This document shows positions 25,755 through 35,704 of a stretch of 64,000 nucleotides of DNA, piece by piece (the first letter of the stretch is position 1; the number at the start of each line of letters is the position of its first letter). Location: positions 62,001-126,000 of the forward strand of contig JAXGMV010000001.1 of the NCBI GenBank assembly GCA_040768445.1, given 5' to 3'. The DNA comes from JAXGMV01 sp040768445. GTDB lineage: Bacteria; Chloroflexota; Anaerolineae; Anaerolineales; Anaerolineaceae. Position numbers and translations under genes: made by a program. The notes under the pieces were generated by a model that worked only from the letters and a program-made list of their open reading frames with translations, was not told where the DNA came from and made no database searches.

Positions 25755-27614
25755 ATGTGCGGTCTCTCAGGCATTTTCTCATTTAGCGAACCCCTTCAAC
25801 CAGCAGTGATGTCTCAAACATTGCAGTGTATGATGGCGCGCATGCAGCTGCGCGGCCCGGATGACTCAGGCACCTGGGTCTCACCTGAGGGAGGAGTTGG
25901 TTTTGGTTTCAGGCGGCTGGCGGTGCTTGATACAACGCCTGCCGGTCACCAGCCCATGCTATCCAACGGTGGCAGGTCAGTGTTGATGCTTAACGGTGAG
26001 ATTTACAACTTCAAAGAACTACGCCGTGAACTTGAAAGTAAGGTCTGCAGCTTTCGATCACGATCGGATACTGAGGTGCTGCAGACAGCTCTTGAGACCT
26101 GGGGGCTTGATGCCATCCAACGGTTGAACGGTATGTTTGCCTTTGCCTGGTACGATATTGTTGCCCGCACCCTGGTTCTTGCGCGTGATCATGCCGGCAT
26201 CAAGCCGCTCTACTATGCCATTCAGCCTTCTGGCAAGGGCGTTCTATTTGGCTCACAGTACAACCAGCTGCTGCTGTCACCCTGGGGGCTGCCCGGCGAA
26301 CTGCAGCCTGAAGTGTTGAACCTGTACCTGCATCTTAACCACATTCCGCCTCCTTACGGATTGTTGAAGAATACCTATCAGCTTGAGCCTGGTCATATGC
26401 TCATCATTCGCGATGATGGACACGTTGACAATCAAACCTGGTGGCAGCTGCCGCGCTCGCCAAAAATCAGTCTGAGCGGAGGTGCGGCGGTTGAAGCAGC
26501 TGGTATTGCGCTTGAAAATGCTGTCTCCCGCCAACTTGTGGCAGATGTTCCGGTGGGGGTATTCCTCAGCGGCGGGGTTGATTCACCATTAATCACTGCG
26601 CTTTCCCGCCAACAAACAGGTTCAGGATTGAAAGCTTTTACCATCGGTAATCCCGGTTGGCGACAGGATGAGTCAGCTGACGCGCAGCGCTATGCGCAGC
26701 ATCTGGATGTCAACTTCCAACTTCACAACGCATCTGGCGAAGAAATGCTGGACATGCTCGAAGATATCTGGCAGGCACAGTATGAACCCTTTGCAGATTA
26801 TTCGATACTGCCAACAATGTTGGTCAGTCGCTTTGCCCGCAGCCAGGTAACAGTGGCCCTAAGCGGCGACGGCGGCGATGAGCTTTTCTTTGGTTATGAG
26901 CGTCCGCTTTCCTTACTAAAAAACGGCCAGGATTTTCGCTATCCATGGTTAATCCGGTACGGTCTGTATGCCAGCGGCAGGCTGGGATTAATCCCGCCGC
27001 GCTCTGAAGTGATTGCCGCCCACACCCCGGGTGATTATTATTACGGAGTAAATTCTCGCATGAATGAAAACCACTTGCGCCAATTTGCACCCGATCTAAA
27101 ATCACTGCCACCCGATTTTAGTCTGTACAAATCTGGGGATTACCGTGGTCAGACAGACCTGGCACACTATTCTCGTTGGGTTGAATATTACGGTCAACTG
27201 CAGCGCGGCTTGAAGAAGATGGACATGGCTTCCATGCACAACAGCCTCGAGGTACGCGTGCCAATGCTTGACCGTGAGGTGATAGAAACCAGCCTCAGGA
27301 TCGATCCTTTCACCAACATGGAAGATAGAAAGCGGAAACAAGTGCTGGTAAAACTGCTTGCCCGGCATGTACCTGCTGAGATCATTCCGCAGTCCAAGCG
27401 CGGCTTTGCCATTCCCCTGGGAGATTGGCTGCGCGGTCCACTGCGGCCAATGGTTGAGGATGTTCTCCTATCATACGATCTATATCCCTCTGGCTTATTC
27501 AAAAAAGACAGGCTGCAAGCTTACTGGCAGGAACACCTCTCAGGTCAAAAGGATCATAAATGGGGCTTGTGGAGCCTGCTGGCATTGCAAGGTTGGGCAC
27601 GGGTAAACTTATGA
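25755..27614 (+). CDS. asnB: Glutamine-hydrolysing asparagine synthase homologue (AsnB type), copy 2
   Basis: 619 residues. Two adjacent ATGs occur; I use the second (25755) because the catalytic Cys must directly follow the initiator Met (MCGLSGIFSF). GGAAAG is eight bases upstream. Motifs: LRGPDDSGTW, LNGEIYN, SGGVDSPLI near residue 270 and SGDGGDELFFGY. It is clearly a paralogue of the copy at 22764. Coupled by an ATGA overlap to the following glycosyltransferase. Confidence 0.9.
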   Translation: MCGLSGIFSFSEPLQPAVMSQTLQCMMARMQLRGPDDSGTWVSPEGGVGFGFRRLAVLDTTPAGHQPMLSNGGRSVLMLNGEIYNFKELRRELESKVCSFRSRSDTEVLQTALETWGLDAIQRLNGMFAFAWYDIVARTLVLARDHAGIKPLYYAIQPSGKGVLFGSQYNQLLLSPWGLPGELQPEVLNLYLHLNHIPPPYGLLKNTYQLEPGHMLIIRDDGHVDNQTWWQLPRSPKISLSGGAAVEAAGIALENAVSRQLVADVPVGVFLSGGVDSPLITALSRQQTGSGLKAFTIGNPGWRQDESADAQRYAQHLDVNFQLHNASGEEMLDMLEDIWQAQYEPFADYSILPTMLVSRFARSQVTVALSGDGGDELFFGYERPLSLLKNGQDFRYPWLIRYGLYASGRLGLIPPRSEVIAAHTPGDYYYGVNSRMNENHLRQFAPDLKSLPPDFSLYKSGDYRGQTDLAHYSRWVEYYGQLQRGLKKMDMASMHNSLEVRVPMLDREVIETSLRIDPFTNMEDRKRKQVLVKLLARHVPAEIIPQSKRGFAIPLGDWLRGPLRPMVEDVLLSYDLYPSGLFKKDRLQAYWQEHLSGQKDHKWGLWSLLALQGWARVNL

Positions 27615-28738
27615 GCATACCTGTACCCATCCTTTTTACCATTCCCAACTTCATCACCGCTGGGTCAGGTGGGGCGATGCTGAACATCATCCGCCGGCTT
27701 GACCGGGGCAGGTTTTCACCCGCTGTAGCCGTGTTAAAAAAAGGCGGTAGACTTGAAGAAGAGATCGAGAAGCTGGGTATTCCTTTGATTGAAGCAGGGT
27801 TTACCATACCGCCCAAGCCTTACGCAACACTCTTGGCACGCGCGTATGCTGCCGGTAGGTTTTTCCGCCCTTGTAAATTCGCCTTGTGGCACTCTTTCCA
27901 CTATTCAGATGATTATACTGAAGCATTGGTCGCGGCACTGAGTGGTGCCAGTTGGATTTATACCAAGAAGAATATGAACTGGAATCACCGTTCATGGATC
28001 CTGAGGACGATACTGGCAAAGCACGTTCTTGCCCAAAACAGCGATATGCTGAAATCTTTTTTCTCATCCCGTATGTTTTCACGGAAGGTGACCCTTGTTC
28101 CCAGGGGAGTTGATACCCAAAAATTCAAGCCCACCGATCATGGCGAGGCTCTGCTGCGTCAGCAGCATGGGATACCAACGACAGCACTGGTCGTCTCTTG
28201 TGTGGCTCAGCTGGTCCCGGTTAAAGATCATCCATCCTTATTAAACGCCTTTGCGCAGTTGCCGGGCGCACACCTGCTCCTGGCAGGCAGCACCAACGAT
28301 GACGCATACCTTGCTCAGCTCAAGCAAACAGCCGGTGACCTCGGTTTATCTCAGCGCATGACCTTCCTGGGTAATGTGACCGACATCCCTTCTCTACTGG
28401 CTGAGACCGACATATTTGTTTTATCAACAAAGGGCTCTGGAAGAATGGAAGGCTGCCCGGTTGCCTTGCTGGAAGCGATGGCGTGCGGAAAACCGTGTGT
28501 TGCTACAGATATCCCTGGGGCTCGAGACATTATTGTCAATGAGGTGTCGGGCTTATTGGTGCCGCCTGAGGATGCAGAGTCGCTGGCGAATGCCATCCGC
28601 CGGCTGGCTGACTCGCCTTCCCTGCGCCAGCAGCTGGGTGAGCAGGCGCGCCGGCGTGTGGAAGAGCACTTCACCATCGAACACGAAGTGGCCGCACACC
28701 AACGGCTCTACAGCGATCTGCTGGGGCTGCCCTTATGA
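27611..28738 (+). CDS. Family 4 glycosyltransferase
   Basis: 375 residues from the ATG at 27611, which overlaps the upstream stop (ATGA). GT-B fold: N-terminal glycine-rich loop TAGSGGAMLNIIRRL, the nucleotide-binding half with VSCVAQLVPVKDHPSLLNAF, and the EX7E motif in GRMEGCPVALLEAMACGKP near residue 280. Retaining transfer of a sugar from a nucleotide donor is expected. The in-frame ATG at 27560 lies inside the preceding gene and was rejected. Confidence 0.9.
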   Translation: MSIPVPILFTIPNFITAGSGGAMLNIIRRLDRGRFSPAVAVLKKGGRLEEEIEKLGIPLIEAGFTIPPKPYATLLARAYAAGRFFRPCKFALWHSFHYSDDYTEALVAALSGASWIYTKKNMNWNHRSWILRTILAKHVLAQNSDMLKSFFSSRMFSRKVTLVPRGVDTQKFKPTDHGEALLRQQHGIPTTALVVSCVAQLVPVKDHPSLLNAFAQLPGAHLLLAGSTNDDAYLAQLKQTAGDLGLSQRMTFLGNVTDIPSLLAETDIFVLSTKGSGRMEGCPVALLEAMACGKPCVATDIPGARDIIVNEVSGLLVPPEDAESLANAIRRLADSPSLRQQLGEQARRRVEEHFTIEHEVAAHQRLYSDLLGLPL

Positions 28739-30468
28739 ACACTGGCAAGCTTTGGGCAGGTGATTTCCTCCTGCTGATGGGGGTTGACAGCCCCCTGCCA
28801 AAAGCCCGCTCGGGTGCTAGCTGGATTTCTGCGCACCAGGCAGCCAACAGCCGCTTATTCTTCTCCAACCCTGCCGGCGGCTGGCGCGGGTCGCCGCTCA
28901 ATTTCTGGTCGGAGGGGTCTTTCAATTACTGGCTGTTGGGCGAGGAGTGGGGTCAACGGCCGGCTTCTGGCCCACAGGATTGGCCCGGGCATTTCCTCCT
29001 GCTGGGGTTTGAACCTGCATCTGAAAGCTGGCACATATGGACAAACCGTTTTGGCACAGTTCACGCCTACTACACGCTGTCGGCAACCAGCACAGCGGTT
29101 GGCAGTTACTTTCCCGCTGTAGCATCATTCTCGGCGCGCGCACTGGACCGCGAAGCTTTGGCCGGTTTTTTCAGGTTCGGGTTTTTCCCGGCTGACCGCA
29201 CCTATTATCAAGATGTCAGCATCATCCGGCCTGCCGTTCACATGGTCTTCAACCAGCAGGGGCAAATTATCCAATCTGAGAAGTTGCATACCTGGCAGCA
29301 CCAGCCAGATGAGAAGCTCTCTTTTGACGATGCTGTCGAAGCCTTTGCTGGCATTTTCCACCAGGTCATCAGAGAGCAGGTCAGCGGCAGAAGCGTTGCC
29401 TTCCCTATTTCCGGCGGGCTTGATTCCAGGTCAGCGGTTGCCGCCCTGCCGGGCAGTGCCCAGCCTGAAGCGCTGTGGAGCTATTCTTACGGCTATACGC
29501 CTGGTTCTCCAGAGACTCAAATAGCCGGCAAAATTGCGGCCGCCAGGCAGCTTCCTTTCAAGTCATATACCATTCAGCCTTATTTATTTGAGAAACTGCC
29601 GGCTGTATTGGATGCCGTTGAAGGCTTCCAGGATGTCACCCAGTGCCGCCAGGCTTTTATCACCGATGAGCTGGCGTCCCATGCAGAGTATGTCATGGCA
29701 GCCCACTGGGGTGATGTTTGGCTGGACGATGCGGGTCTGTATGGCTCTGGCCGTCAGTTGGATAAAGATCAATTAATTGATGCCTGCCTGAAGAAATTCA
29801 CCCGCCCTGGCAGCAGTGAGATCCCTGCGCTATTCAGGCAGGATGCAGAACTGCCGGACGCTGACTCAGAGATGCGCCATCTGCTGGAGCAGGAACTCAA
29901 CCCATTAATGGGTATAGCAGATCAAGATTTCAGGCTCAAGGCCCTCAAAACAGAGCTGTGGTCCTTCCGCTGGACAACAGCCAGCCTGCGTAGTTACCAG
30001 CCGGGCGCCTTTCCGCTTCTGCCCTTCTACGACCCGCGCCTGACTGACTTCTTCGAAACCCTCCCAACCGACTACGTCAGAAAACGCCGGCTGCAGATTG
30101 CGTATCTGAAACGCTATGCCCCTGACCTTGCCCGCATCAAATGGCAAAAATTTGATACTAACCTGTACTGGTACAATTATTTTGATACTTTACTGGTACC
30201 GGGGCGGGCAATCAAAAAGCTCATGCGCAAGTTCGCTAATCAACCCATCATCCAGCGCAACTGGGAAGTGCAGCTGCTCAATTCTGCCGGCCGAAGAGGG
30301 TTGGATGAGTATCTCCTGGCGCCTGGGTTACGCGTGCATGACCTGGTATCACGGGCACGGCTCGGCAGTTATTTAGATGCGTTTTACTCGCACCCAACTG
30401 CCAGTAACGGTTATGCCATCTCAATGCTGCTAACCTTCTCCGCCTGGTTGGAGACTTATGGCAACTGA
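28735..30468 (+). CDS. Divergent asparagine-synthase homologue without the catalytic cysteine
   Basis: 577 residues. The N-terminus (MNTGKLWAGDFLLLMG) has no Cys2, and the glutaminase motifs are not recognisable, although WTNRFGTVHAYY keeps the domain outline. The PP-loop FPISGGLDSRSAV near residue 226 is intact, so ATP-dependent adenylation is plausible, with ammonia or another amine as nucleophile. Such proteins occur in glycan loci and, as cyclases, in lasso-peptide loci; the position between two glycosyltransferases favours the first. It is coupled to both neighbours by overlaps. Confidence 0.75.
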   Translation: MNTGKLWAGDFLLLMGVDSPLPKARSGASWISAHQAANSRLFFSNPAGGWRGSPLNFWSEGSFNYWLLGEEWGQRPASGPQDWPGHFLLLGFEPASESWHIWTNRFGTVHAYYTLSATSTAVGSYFPAVASFSARALDREALAGFFRFGFFPADRTYYQDVSIIRPAVHMVFNQQGQIIQSEKLHTWQHQPDEKLSFDDAVEAFAGIFHQVIREQVSGRSVAFPISGGLDSRSAVAALPGSAQPEALWSYSYGYTPGSPETQIAGKIAAARQLPFKSYTIQPYLFEKLPAVLDAVEGFQDVTQCRQAFITDELASHAEYVMAAHWGDVWLDDAGLYGSGRQLDKDQLIDACLKKFTRPGSSEIPALFRQDAELPDADSEMRHLLEQELNPLMGIADQDFRLKALKTELWSFRWTTASLRSYQPGAFPLLPFYDPRLTDFFETLPTDYVRKRRLQIAYLKRYAPDLARIKWQKFDTNLYWYNYFDTLLVPGRAIKKLMRKFANQPIIQRNWEVQLLNSAGRRGLDEYLLAPGLRVHDLVSRARLGSYLDAFYSHPTASNGYAISMLLTFSAWLETYGN

Positions 30469-31687
30469 CTTATCTCAGCACAAAAAACTGCATGTGCTTA
30501 TTGCCGGCATCAGTTGGCCTCCAGAGACTTTCCTGGCGCGCCTGATTGACGGTCTGCTCGCATCCGGTATCGAAATCACAACTGCTTGCGCCAGCAAACC
30601 TGGAGAAAACTGGCTGAAGCGGCCAGGCTTTTCCTGGCTGCCAGCACCAGATACCAGGCGGCAGCTGCTTCAAAATATCCTTCCCTATACACATAATATC
30701 CTTAGGACCCTGATGCATAATCCTGCTGCGTTTGCCAGGGATTGGCGCTTGATGCAGGCTGCCAAACCAGCTCAAGGCAATAATGCATTGTTAGCGGTCA
30801 ATTCTTTACTCTTTTCAGGCGGGGTGTGGGAGATTATTTACTTCCCCTGGAATTCAGGCGCTATTCAATATGAGCAGCTTTTCAACCTTAACCTGCTAGC
30901 AGTCATCAGCTGTAGGGGTTCGCAAATTAATATCGCCCCGCATGACCCCAGCAGGCGAGCATTCAAAGACGGTTTAGTGCGCACACTGCATAAAGCCAGG
31001 CTGGTTCACTGTGTATCGAATGCTATTCTTGATGAAGCTGCAAAACTGGGCATGGACCCGGCAAAAGCCAGGGTGATACGGCCTGCAGTTGACCCGCAGG
31101 TTTTTACACCACCGGAACATTTGCCAAACAATAATCGCTTTGCAATCCTGTCAACAGGGTCTTTAATCTGGAGAAAAGACTACCAGCGTGCATTAATGGC
31201 CATTCGTCATCTGGTTGACCTGGGTGTGGATGCAGAGTATCACATCATCGGCGATGGACCCGAACGTCAACAAGTGCTTTACACCATACAAGATCTGGAT
31301 CTTAACAATAGGGTAATACTTCATGGGCAAATGGCTGCTGAAGAGGTGGTGAAGCAGCTGCAGAATGCGGACGCCTTTTTGCTCTCCAGTCTCAGCGAGG
31401 GGATTTCAAATGCAGTTCTTGAAGCCATGAGTTGTAGCCTGCCGATTGTGACTACAGACTGTGGCGGCATGCGTGAAGCGGTCACCGATGGTGTTGAAGG
31501 TTTTGTTGTGCCCATCATGGATCACGTTACTATGGCAGAAGCAATGCAAAAAATAGCGACTGATCGCACAAAGCGTATCAGCATGGGCATGGCTGGCAGA
31601 GAAAAAATTATTAGTGGGTTTAATTTGTCCGATCAAATTGCATCCTGGGTGAATTTATTCTCTGAAGTAATGGAACGGGCAAAATGA
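30458..31687 (+). CDS. Family 4 glycosyltransferase
   Basis: 409 residues. The C-terminal domain has STGSLIWRKDYQRALMAI, HIIGDGPERQQ and the EX7E motif in SLSEGISNAVLEAMSCSLP near residue 310, followed by the typical TTDCGGMREAV. Its ATG lies eleven bases before the stop of the preceding gene, so translation is coupled. The N-terminal half is divergent, as expected for acceptor binding. Confidence 0.9.
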   Translation: MATDLSQHKKLHVLIAGISWPPETFLARLIDGLLASGIEITTACASKPGENWLKRPGFSWLPAPDTRRQLLQNILPYTHNILRTLMHNPAAFARDWRLMQAAKPAQGNNALLAVNSLLFSGGVWEIIYFPWNSGAIQYEQLFNLNLLAVISCRGSQINIAPHDPSRRAFKDGLVRTLHKARLVHCVSNAILDEAAKLGMDPAKARVIRPAVDPQVFTPPEHLPNNNRFAILSTGSLIWRKDYQRALMAIRHLVDLGVDAEYHIIGDGPERQQVLYTIQDLDLNNRVILHGQMAAEEVVKQLQNADAFLLSSLSEGISNAVLEAMSCSLPIVTTDCGGMREAVTDGVEGFVVPIMDHVTMAEAMQKIATDRTKRISMGMAGREKIISGFNLSDQIASWVNLFSEVMERAK

Positions 31688-32907
31688 AAGGACGGGTTGT
31701 CCTGCTGCTCTCAACTTTTCCGCGATTATCTGAGTCGTTTATCGTTAATAAATTCCTCGGGTTGGTTGACGCCGGCTGGGATGTGCACGTTGTTAGTGCA
31801 TACAACGACCGTAAAGCCTGGAGCATGTTGCCAAATTTACACCGTACAAAAGAAATTCATCAACGTGTACATTACAACTGGTGTTTTCGCCCTGCCTGGT
31901 TATCGGGATTGTTGTATCCCTTTGCCCTGTTGTATTGCTTATTCAAAAACCCAGGCGGTACAATACGGTATCTTTTTCGCAGTTCAAAACGACTTGGATG
32001 GAAAGCCCTAAAACGCTTTTACATGGATTTCCCAATTATTGCCCTCAATCCAGACCTAATTCATTATGAGTTTGGAGCCACTGCAGTCAGCAGGTCTGAC
32101 CTGGGTTATTTCTTAGGATGTAAGCAAATCGCCAGCTTTAGGGGTTATGATTTGAATTTTGCCGGGTTGGACAAGCCGGGTTATTATGATAAGGTCTGGC
32201 AGAACATTGATGCTGCTCACTTTCTGGGCAATGACTTGTGGCAGCGCGCGCAAAAGCGCGGCTGCCCAGAAGACATACCCCATGTTTTCATCCCTCCCGC
32301 ATTGGATATGGCAAAATTTGTTCATTTCAATGCCAAACCTATAGAACCAGTTGGTTTACTTTCAAGACCAGTAAGAATATTAAGCGTTGGCCGTCTGGAA
32401 TGGAAAAAAGGCTACGATTTTGCCTTGCAGGCGGTTAAGTTATTGATCGATAAAGGATATGTTGTAGAGTACCGCATTGTTGGGGACGGTGAATATAAAA
32501 ATGTGCTTTACTTCGCTCGCCATCAGTTAGGTTTGGACAATGAGGTTGAATTTCTTGGCGCACTAAAGCACGAAGATGTGTTGAAGCAACTCGCCTGGGC
32601 TGATATTTTTCTGCATCCTTCAGTGTCTGAAGGCTTTTGTAACGCAGTGCTTGAAGCTCAAGCTGCCGGATTGCCTGTGGTTTGCAGCGACTCTGGTGGT
32701 GTGAGTGAAAATGTAGCTGACAGCATAACAGGTTTCGTCGTACCCAGGCGCTCATCCAAAGATTTAGCTGAAAAAGTGGAAATACTTGTCCAGGATGATG
32801 AAATGCGCGAATCAATGGGAAGAGCTGGCCGCGACCGGGTAAACCAATTCTTTCAACTGGAATCTCAAATTTCTGCGTGGGAAAACTTTTATCATCAAGT
32901 ATTATGA
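31684..32907 (+). CDS. Family 4 glycosyltransferase (WcaL/AmsK-like)
   Basis: 407 residues. The start STFPRLSESFIVNKFLGLVD is typical of colanic-acid WcaL-type enzymes. Further motifs: HYEFGATAVSRSDLGYFLGC, SVGRLEWKKGYDFAL, RIVGDGEYK and EX7E in VSEGFCNAVLEAQAAGLP near residue 315. ATGA overlap with the upstream gene. Confidence 0.9.
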   Translation: MKGRVVLLLSTFPRLSESFIVNKFLGLVDAGWDVHVVSAYNDRKAWSMLPNLHRTKEIHQRVHYNWCFRPAWLSGLLYPFALLYCLFKNPGGTIRYLFRSSKRLGWKALKRFYMDFPIIALNPDLIHYEFGATAVSRSDLGYFLGCKQIASFRGYDLNFAGLDKPGYYDKVWQNIDAAHFLGNDLWQRAQKRGCPEDIPHVFIPPALDMAKFVHFNAKPIEPVGLLSRPVRILSVGRLEWKKGYDFALQAVKLLIDKGYVVEYRIVGDGEYKNVLYFARHQLGLDNEVEFLGALKHEDVLKQLAWADIFLHPSVSEGFCNAVLEAQAAGLPVVCSDSGGVSENVADSITGFVVPRRSSKDLAEKVEILVQDDEMRESMGRAGRDRVNQFFQLESQISAWENFYHQVL

Positions 32908-34538
32908 AAACAATTAATCTTATTTGTTTGGATCCATCATTACAAATTCCCAATTGGACTTTGGGGTCTCAATACAACTGTGCTCCAATTCCTATGGACC
33001 TGTCATTACTCTTAGATAAAGTTTTGAATACTTGTGAAGCTGATGCCTGGTTGTTCTGGGATCCTGCCTTGGGAACGCCGGATAAGAACTTATTGGTGAA
33101 CTTGTTAGATCAGTCAGCCGATGCCTGGCATGCTGGTTTGAAACTGGGTTTAGCTGGCAAACCGGAGATAATTGATTTTGTCTCTCCCACCTGGATGTTG
33201 AATCGCGATCCTGATCCAGAAATTACGGCGACATCCTGGCGGTTATCATTACGCGCGTGCCTGATAAAAACACAGTTGTTAAAACAATTAGGTGGGCCAT
33301 CCTCAGAATTTTCATCTCTAGAAGCAGTCGGCCTGGAACTTGGATACCGGTATATCCGCAGAGGAGCTTTTATTCAGCATACGCCTTCACTTGATTCAGT
33401 TAAACCTCAGCCCATTCAGATTCAATTACCTTTTGAAGATCAACTGAAGTTTATTAAAGCTGGTTTTGGAAATAAATGGATGTCCTGGGCAGTCTTTAGA
33501 GCATTACTTACCGGAATTACTGGGGCAGGTACAGCTCTTAGAGGGTTCAAAGCTGCCCATCAATTTGCACCAAACAGAGAGATAGACAACTACATTCACT
33601 TTACCGAACCGGATAAAAGCGAAGATAAACAGGCACGTGTCAGTATCTTAATCCCCACCATCAACCGCTACCCTTATCTCCGCACTCTGCTTACTCAGAT
33701 AAGAGACCAGACGGTAACACCTCTAGAAATTTTGGTCATTGATCAAACACCTGAACCTGGTCGGGACCTAAATATTGCACAGGAATTTTCAGATCTACCT
33801 TTGCGTTGGTTTAATCTTGACCAGGCTGGTCAATGCAGCTCACGCAATTTTGGTCTACAGTACTCAACTGGTGACTATATCCTTTTCATTGATGACGATG
33901 ATGAAATACCGCCTGATTTGATAGAGGCGCATTTGAATTGCCTGTCAGAATACCACTGCAACGTCTCCTGTGGTGTTGCAATTGAAACTGGGGTAGGCTC
34001 ACTCCCGCCTGATTTTACATTCATCAGAACCAGCGATGTGTTTCCGACAAATAACACAATGATAAATAGAAAAGTATTATATATTTCTGGTATGTTTGAC
34101 TTGGCGTATGATCATGGTCAGCGTGCAGATCATGACCTCGGCATGAGGATTTACCTGGCAGGCGAGAAGATGGTGCTCAATCCAGAGATCAAAGTGATTC
34201 ATCACCATGCACCAAGCGGAGGTCTCAGGGAACATAAGGCGCGAGTAATCACGTATGCCAGTTCACGCCAGAGTTACACCCAGCGGCATTTATTAAGTGT
34301 GTCAGACGTATATCTTGCAATGCGCTATTTTTCCAGACGCCAAGTTGACGAACTCATTTGGCTAAGTGTATTAGGGAGTTTTAGTAGGAAAGGCAGTGTC
34401 CTTCAAATAACACTAAAAGTAATCACCAGCCTGTTCCTGCTCCCCCATAGTATTTACATTCTCGCGCGCAATAAAAAACTAGCAGAAAAGATGTTAAAGC
34501 ATTTTCCTCAAATACCAAAATTGGATGACCATCTTTGA
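32904..34538 (+). CDS. Two-part protein with C-terminal family 2 glycosyltransferase domain
   Basis: 544 residues from ATG 32904 (overlaps the previous stop). The first 235 residues contain DAWLFWDPALGTPDK and WMLNRDPDPEITATSW and look like a diverged GT-A-like domain that I cannot place. The C-terminal 300 residues are a standard GT2: SILIPTINRYPYLRTLLTQI, QCSSRNFGLQYSTGDYILFI then DDDDE, and YDHGQRADHDLGMRIYLAG. It may carry two glycosyltransferase modules on one chain. Confidence 0.8.
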   Translation: MKTINLICLDPSLQIPNWTLGSQYNCAPIPMDLSLLLDKVLNTCEADAWLFWDPALGTPDKNLLVNLLDQSADAWHAGLKLGLAGKPEIIDFVSPTWMLNRDPDPEITATSWRLSLRACLIKTQLLKQLGGPSSEFSSLEAVGLELGYRYIRRGAFIQHTPSLDSVKPQPIQIQLPFEDQLKFIKAGFGNKWMSWAVFRALLTGITGAGTALRGFKAAHQFAPNREIDNYIHFTEPDKSEDKQARVSILIPTINRYPYLRTLLTQIRDQTVTPLEILVIDQTPEPGRDLNIAQEFSDLPLRWFNLDQAGQCSSRNFGLQYSTGDYILFIDDDDEIPPDLIEAHLNCLSEYHCNVSCGVAIETGVGSLPPDFTFIRTSDVFPTNNTMINRKVLYISGMFDLAYDHGQRADHDLGMRIYLAGEKMVLNPEIKVIHHHAPSGGLREHKARVITYASSRQSYTQRHLLSVSDVYLAMRYFSRRQVDELIWLSVLGSFSRKGSVLQITLKVITSLFLLPHSIYILARNKKLAEKMLKHFPQIPKLDDHL

Positions 34539-35704
34539 TGAAATTATTAATACTAACATCTGAATTCCCCCCTGGCCCAGGCGGTATCGGTACACATGCA
34601 TTTCAATTGGCGCAGCATCTTTCGGATGTAGGTGTCACAGTGCGCGTAATTGCCTCCCAGGACTATGCATCTCCAAGTGAAATTAAATATTTCAACGAAA
34701 ACCTACCTTTTACTGTGATCAAACCTGAGAAAGGTCCCCTTCGATTTATAAGAGGCCTATCAAGGGCGAACCGACTGCGTGATGAAGTACAACACTTTCA
34801 GCCAGACCTTGTGCTAGCAACGGGCACACGTTCGGTGTGGATCACTGCTGCTGTTCTAAGCATATTCCAAAAACCTTGGTGCGCAGTAGGTCATGGAACA
34901 GAATTTGGAAGTCTTTATGGTCTGAACGCGCTGCTGACCAGGCTGGCATTTGACCGTGCAAGTGGAATTATTTGTGTGAGCGAATATACTCGCAAACAAA
35001 TGCGCAAACTAGGAATAACCCGGCAAAAATCACATGTAATATACAATGGCGCAGATGATAAGCAATTTTTTCCCCTTAAACCAAATGAATTGACAAAGGT
35101 CCTCCAGGACACCAGAGCCGAAGGAAAATTTATTCTCCTCACGGTGGGCAGCTTATCAGACCGCAAAGGACAGGAGGTGGTTATTCGAGCTCTGCCGGCG
35201 ATTCTACAGAAAGTACCCAACGTTGAATATTGGATGGCTGGTATGCCATTTAAGAAAGTTGAATTTGAAGAACTCGCGAAATCTTTAGGGGTTGAAAAAC
35301 ATATTCGGATTTGGGGTCGGGTTGACAACAATCAACTAAATGATCTTTATAATGCATCGGATCTTTTTGTGATGACCAGCCGAAGAATGCAAGACGGTGA
35401 TTTTGAAGGTTATGGCATAGCAGTTATGGAAGCTGGCTTATGTGGTAAACCAGCAGTTGTAAGCAATGGAAGTGGGCTTGAAGAAGCGGTCGTTGACGGA
35501 CAAACTGGATTGCTAGTTAACCAAGATGACCCCGCAAGCACTGCAAGAGCTATCATAAAACTTGCCCAGGATGATATATTAAGCAAATTGATGGGAGAAA
35601 AAGCAAATGCTCGAACCCGCAATAGTTACACCTGGCGGCAAGTGACTGGTAAATATTTGGAACGATTTAATGAAATAATTAAGAATAATGGGAAATCATT
35701 TTGA
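34538..35704 (+). CDS. Family 4 glycosyltransferase
   Basis: 388 residues from ATG 34538 (overlapping the preceding TGA by one base). Motifs: SEFPPGPGGIGTHAFQLAQHL at the N-terminus, GHGTEFG, TVGSLSDRKGQEVVIRAL, and EX7E in DFEGYGIAVMEAGLCGKP near residue 290. It resembles PimB-type enzymes in the N-terminal glycine-rich loop; the true donor is unknown. Confidence 0.9.
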   Translation: MKLLILTSEFPPGPGGIGTHAFQLAQHLSDVGVTVRVIASQDYASPSEIKYFNENLPFTVIKPEKGPLRFIRGLSRANRLRDEVQHFQPDLVLATGTRSVWITAAVLSIFQKPWCAVGHGTEFGSLYGLNALLTRLAFDRASGIICVSEYTRKQMRKLGITRQKSHVIYNGADDKQFFPLKPNELTKVLQDTRAEGKFILLTVGSLSDRKGQEVVIRALPAILQKVPNVEYWMAGMPFKKVEFEELAKSLGVEKHIRIWGRVDNNQLNDLYNASDLFVMTSRRMQDGDFEGYGIAVMEAGLCGKPAVVSNGSGLEEAVVDGQTGLLVNQDDPASTARAIIKLAQDDILSKLMGEKANARTRNSYTWRQVTGKYLERFNEIIKNNGKSF

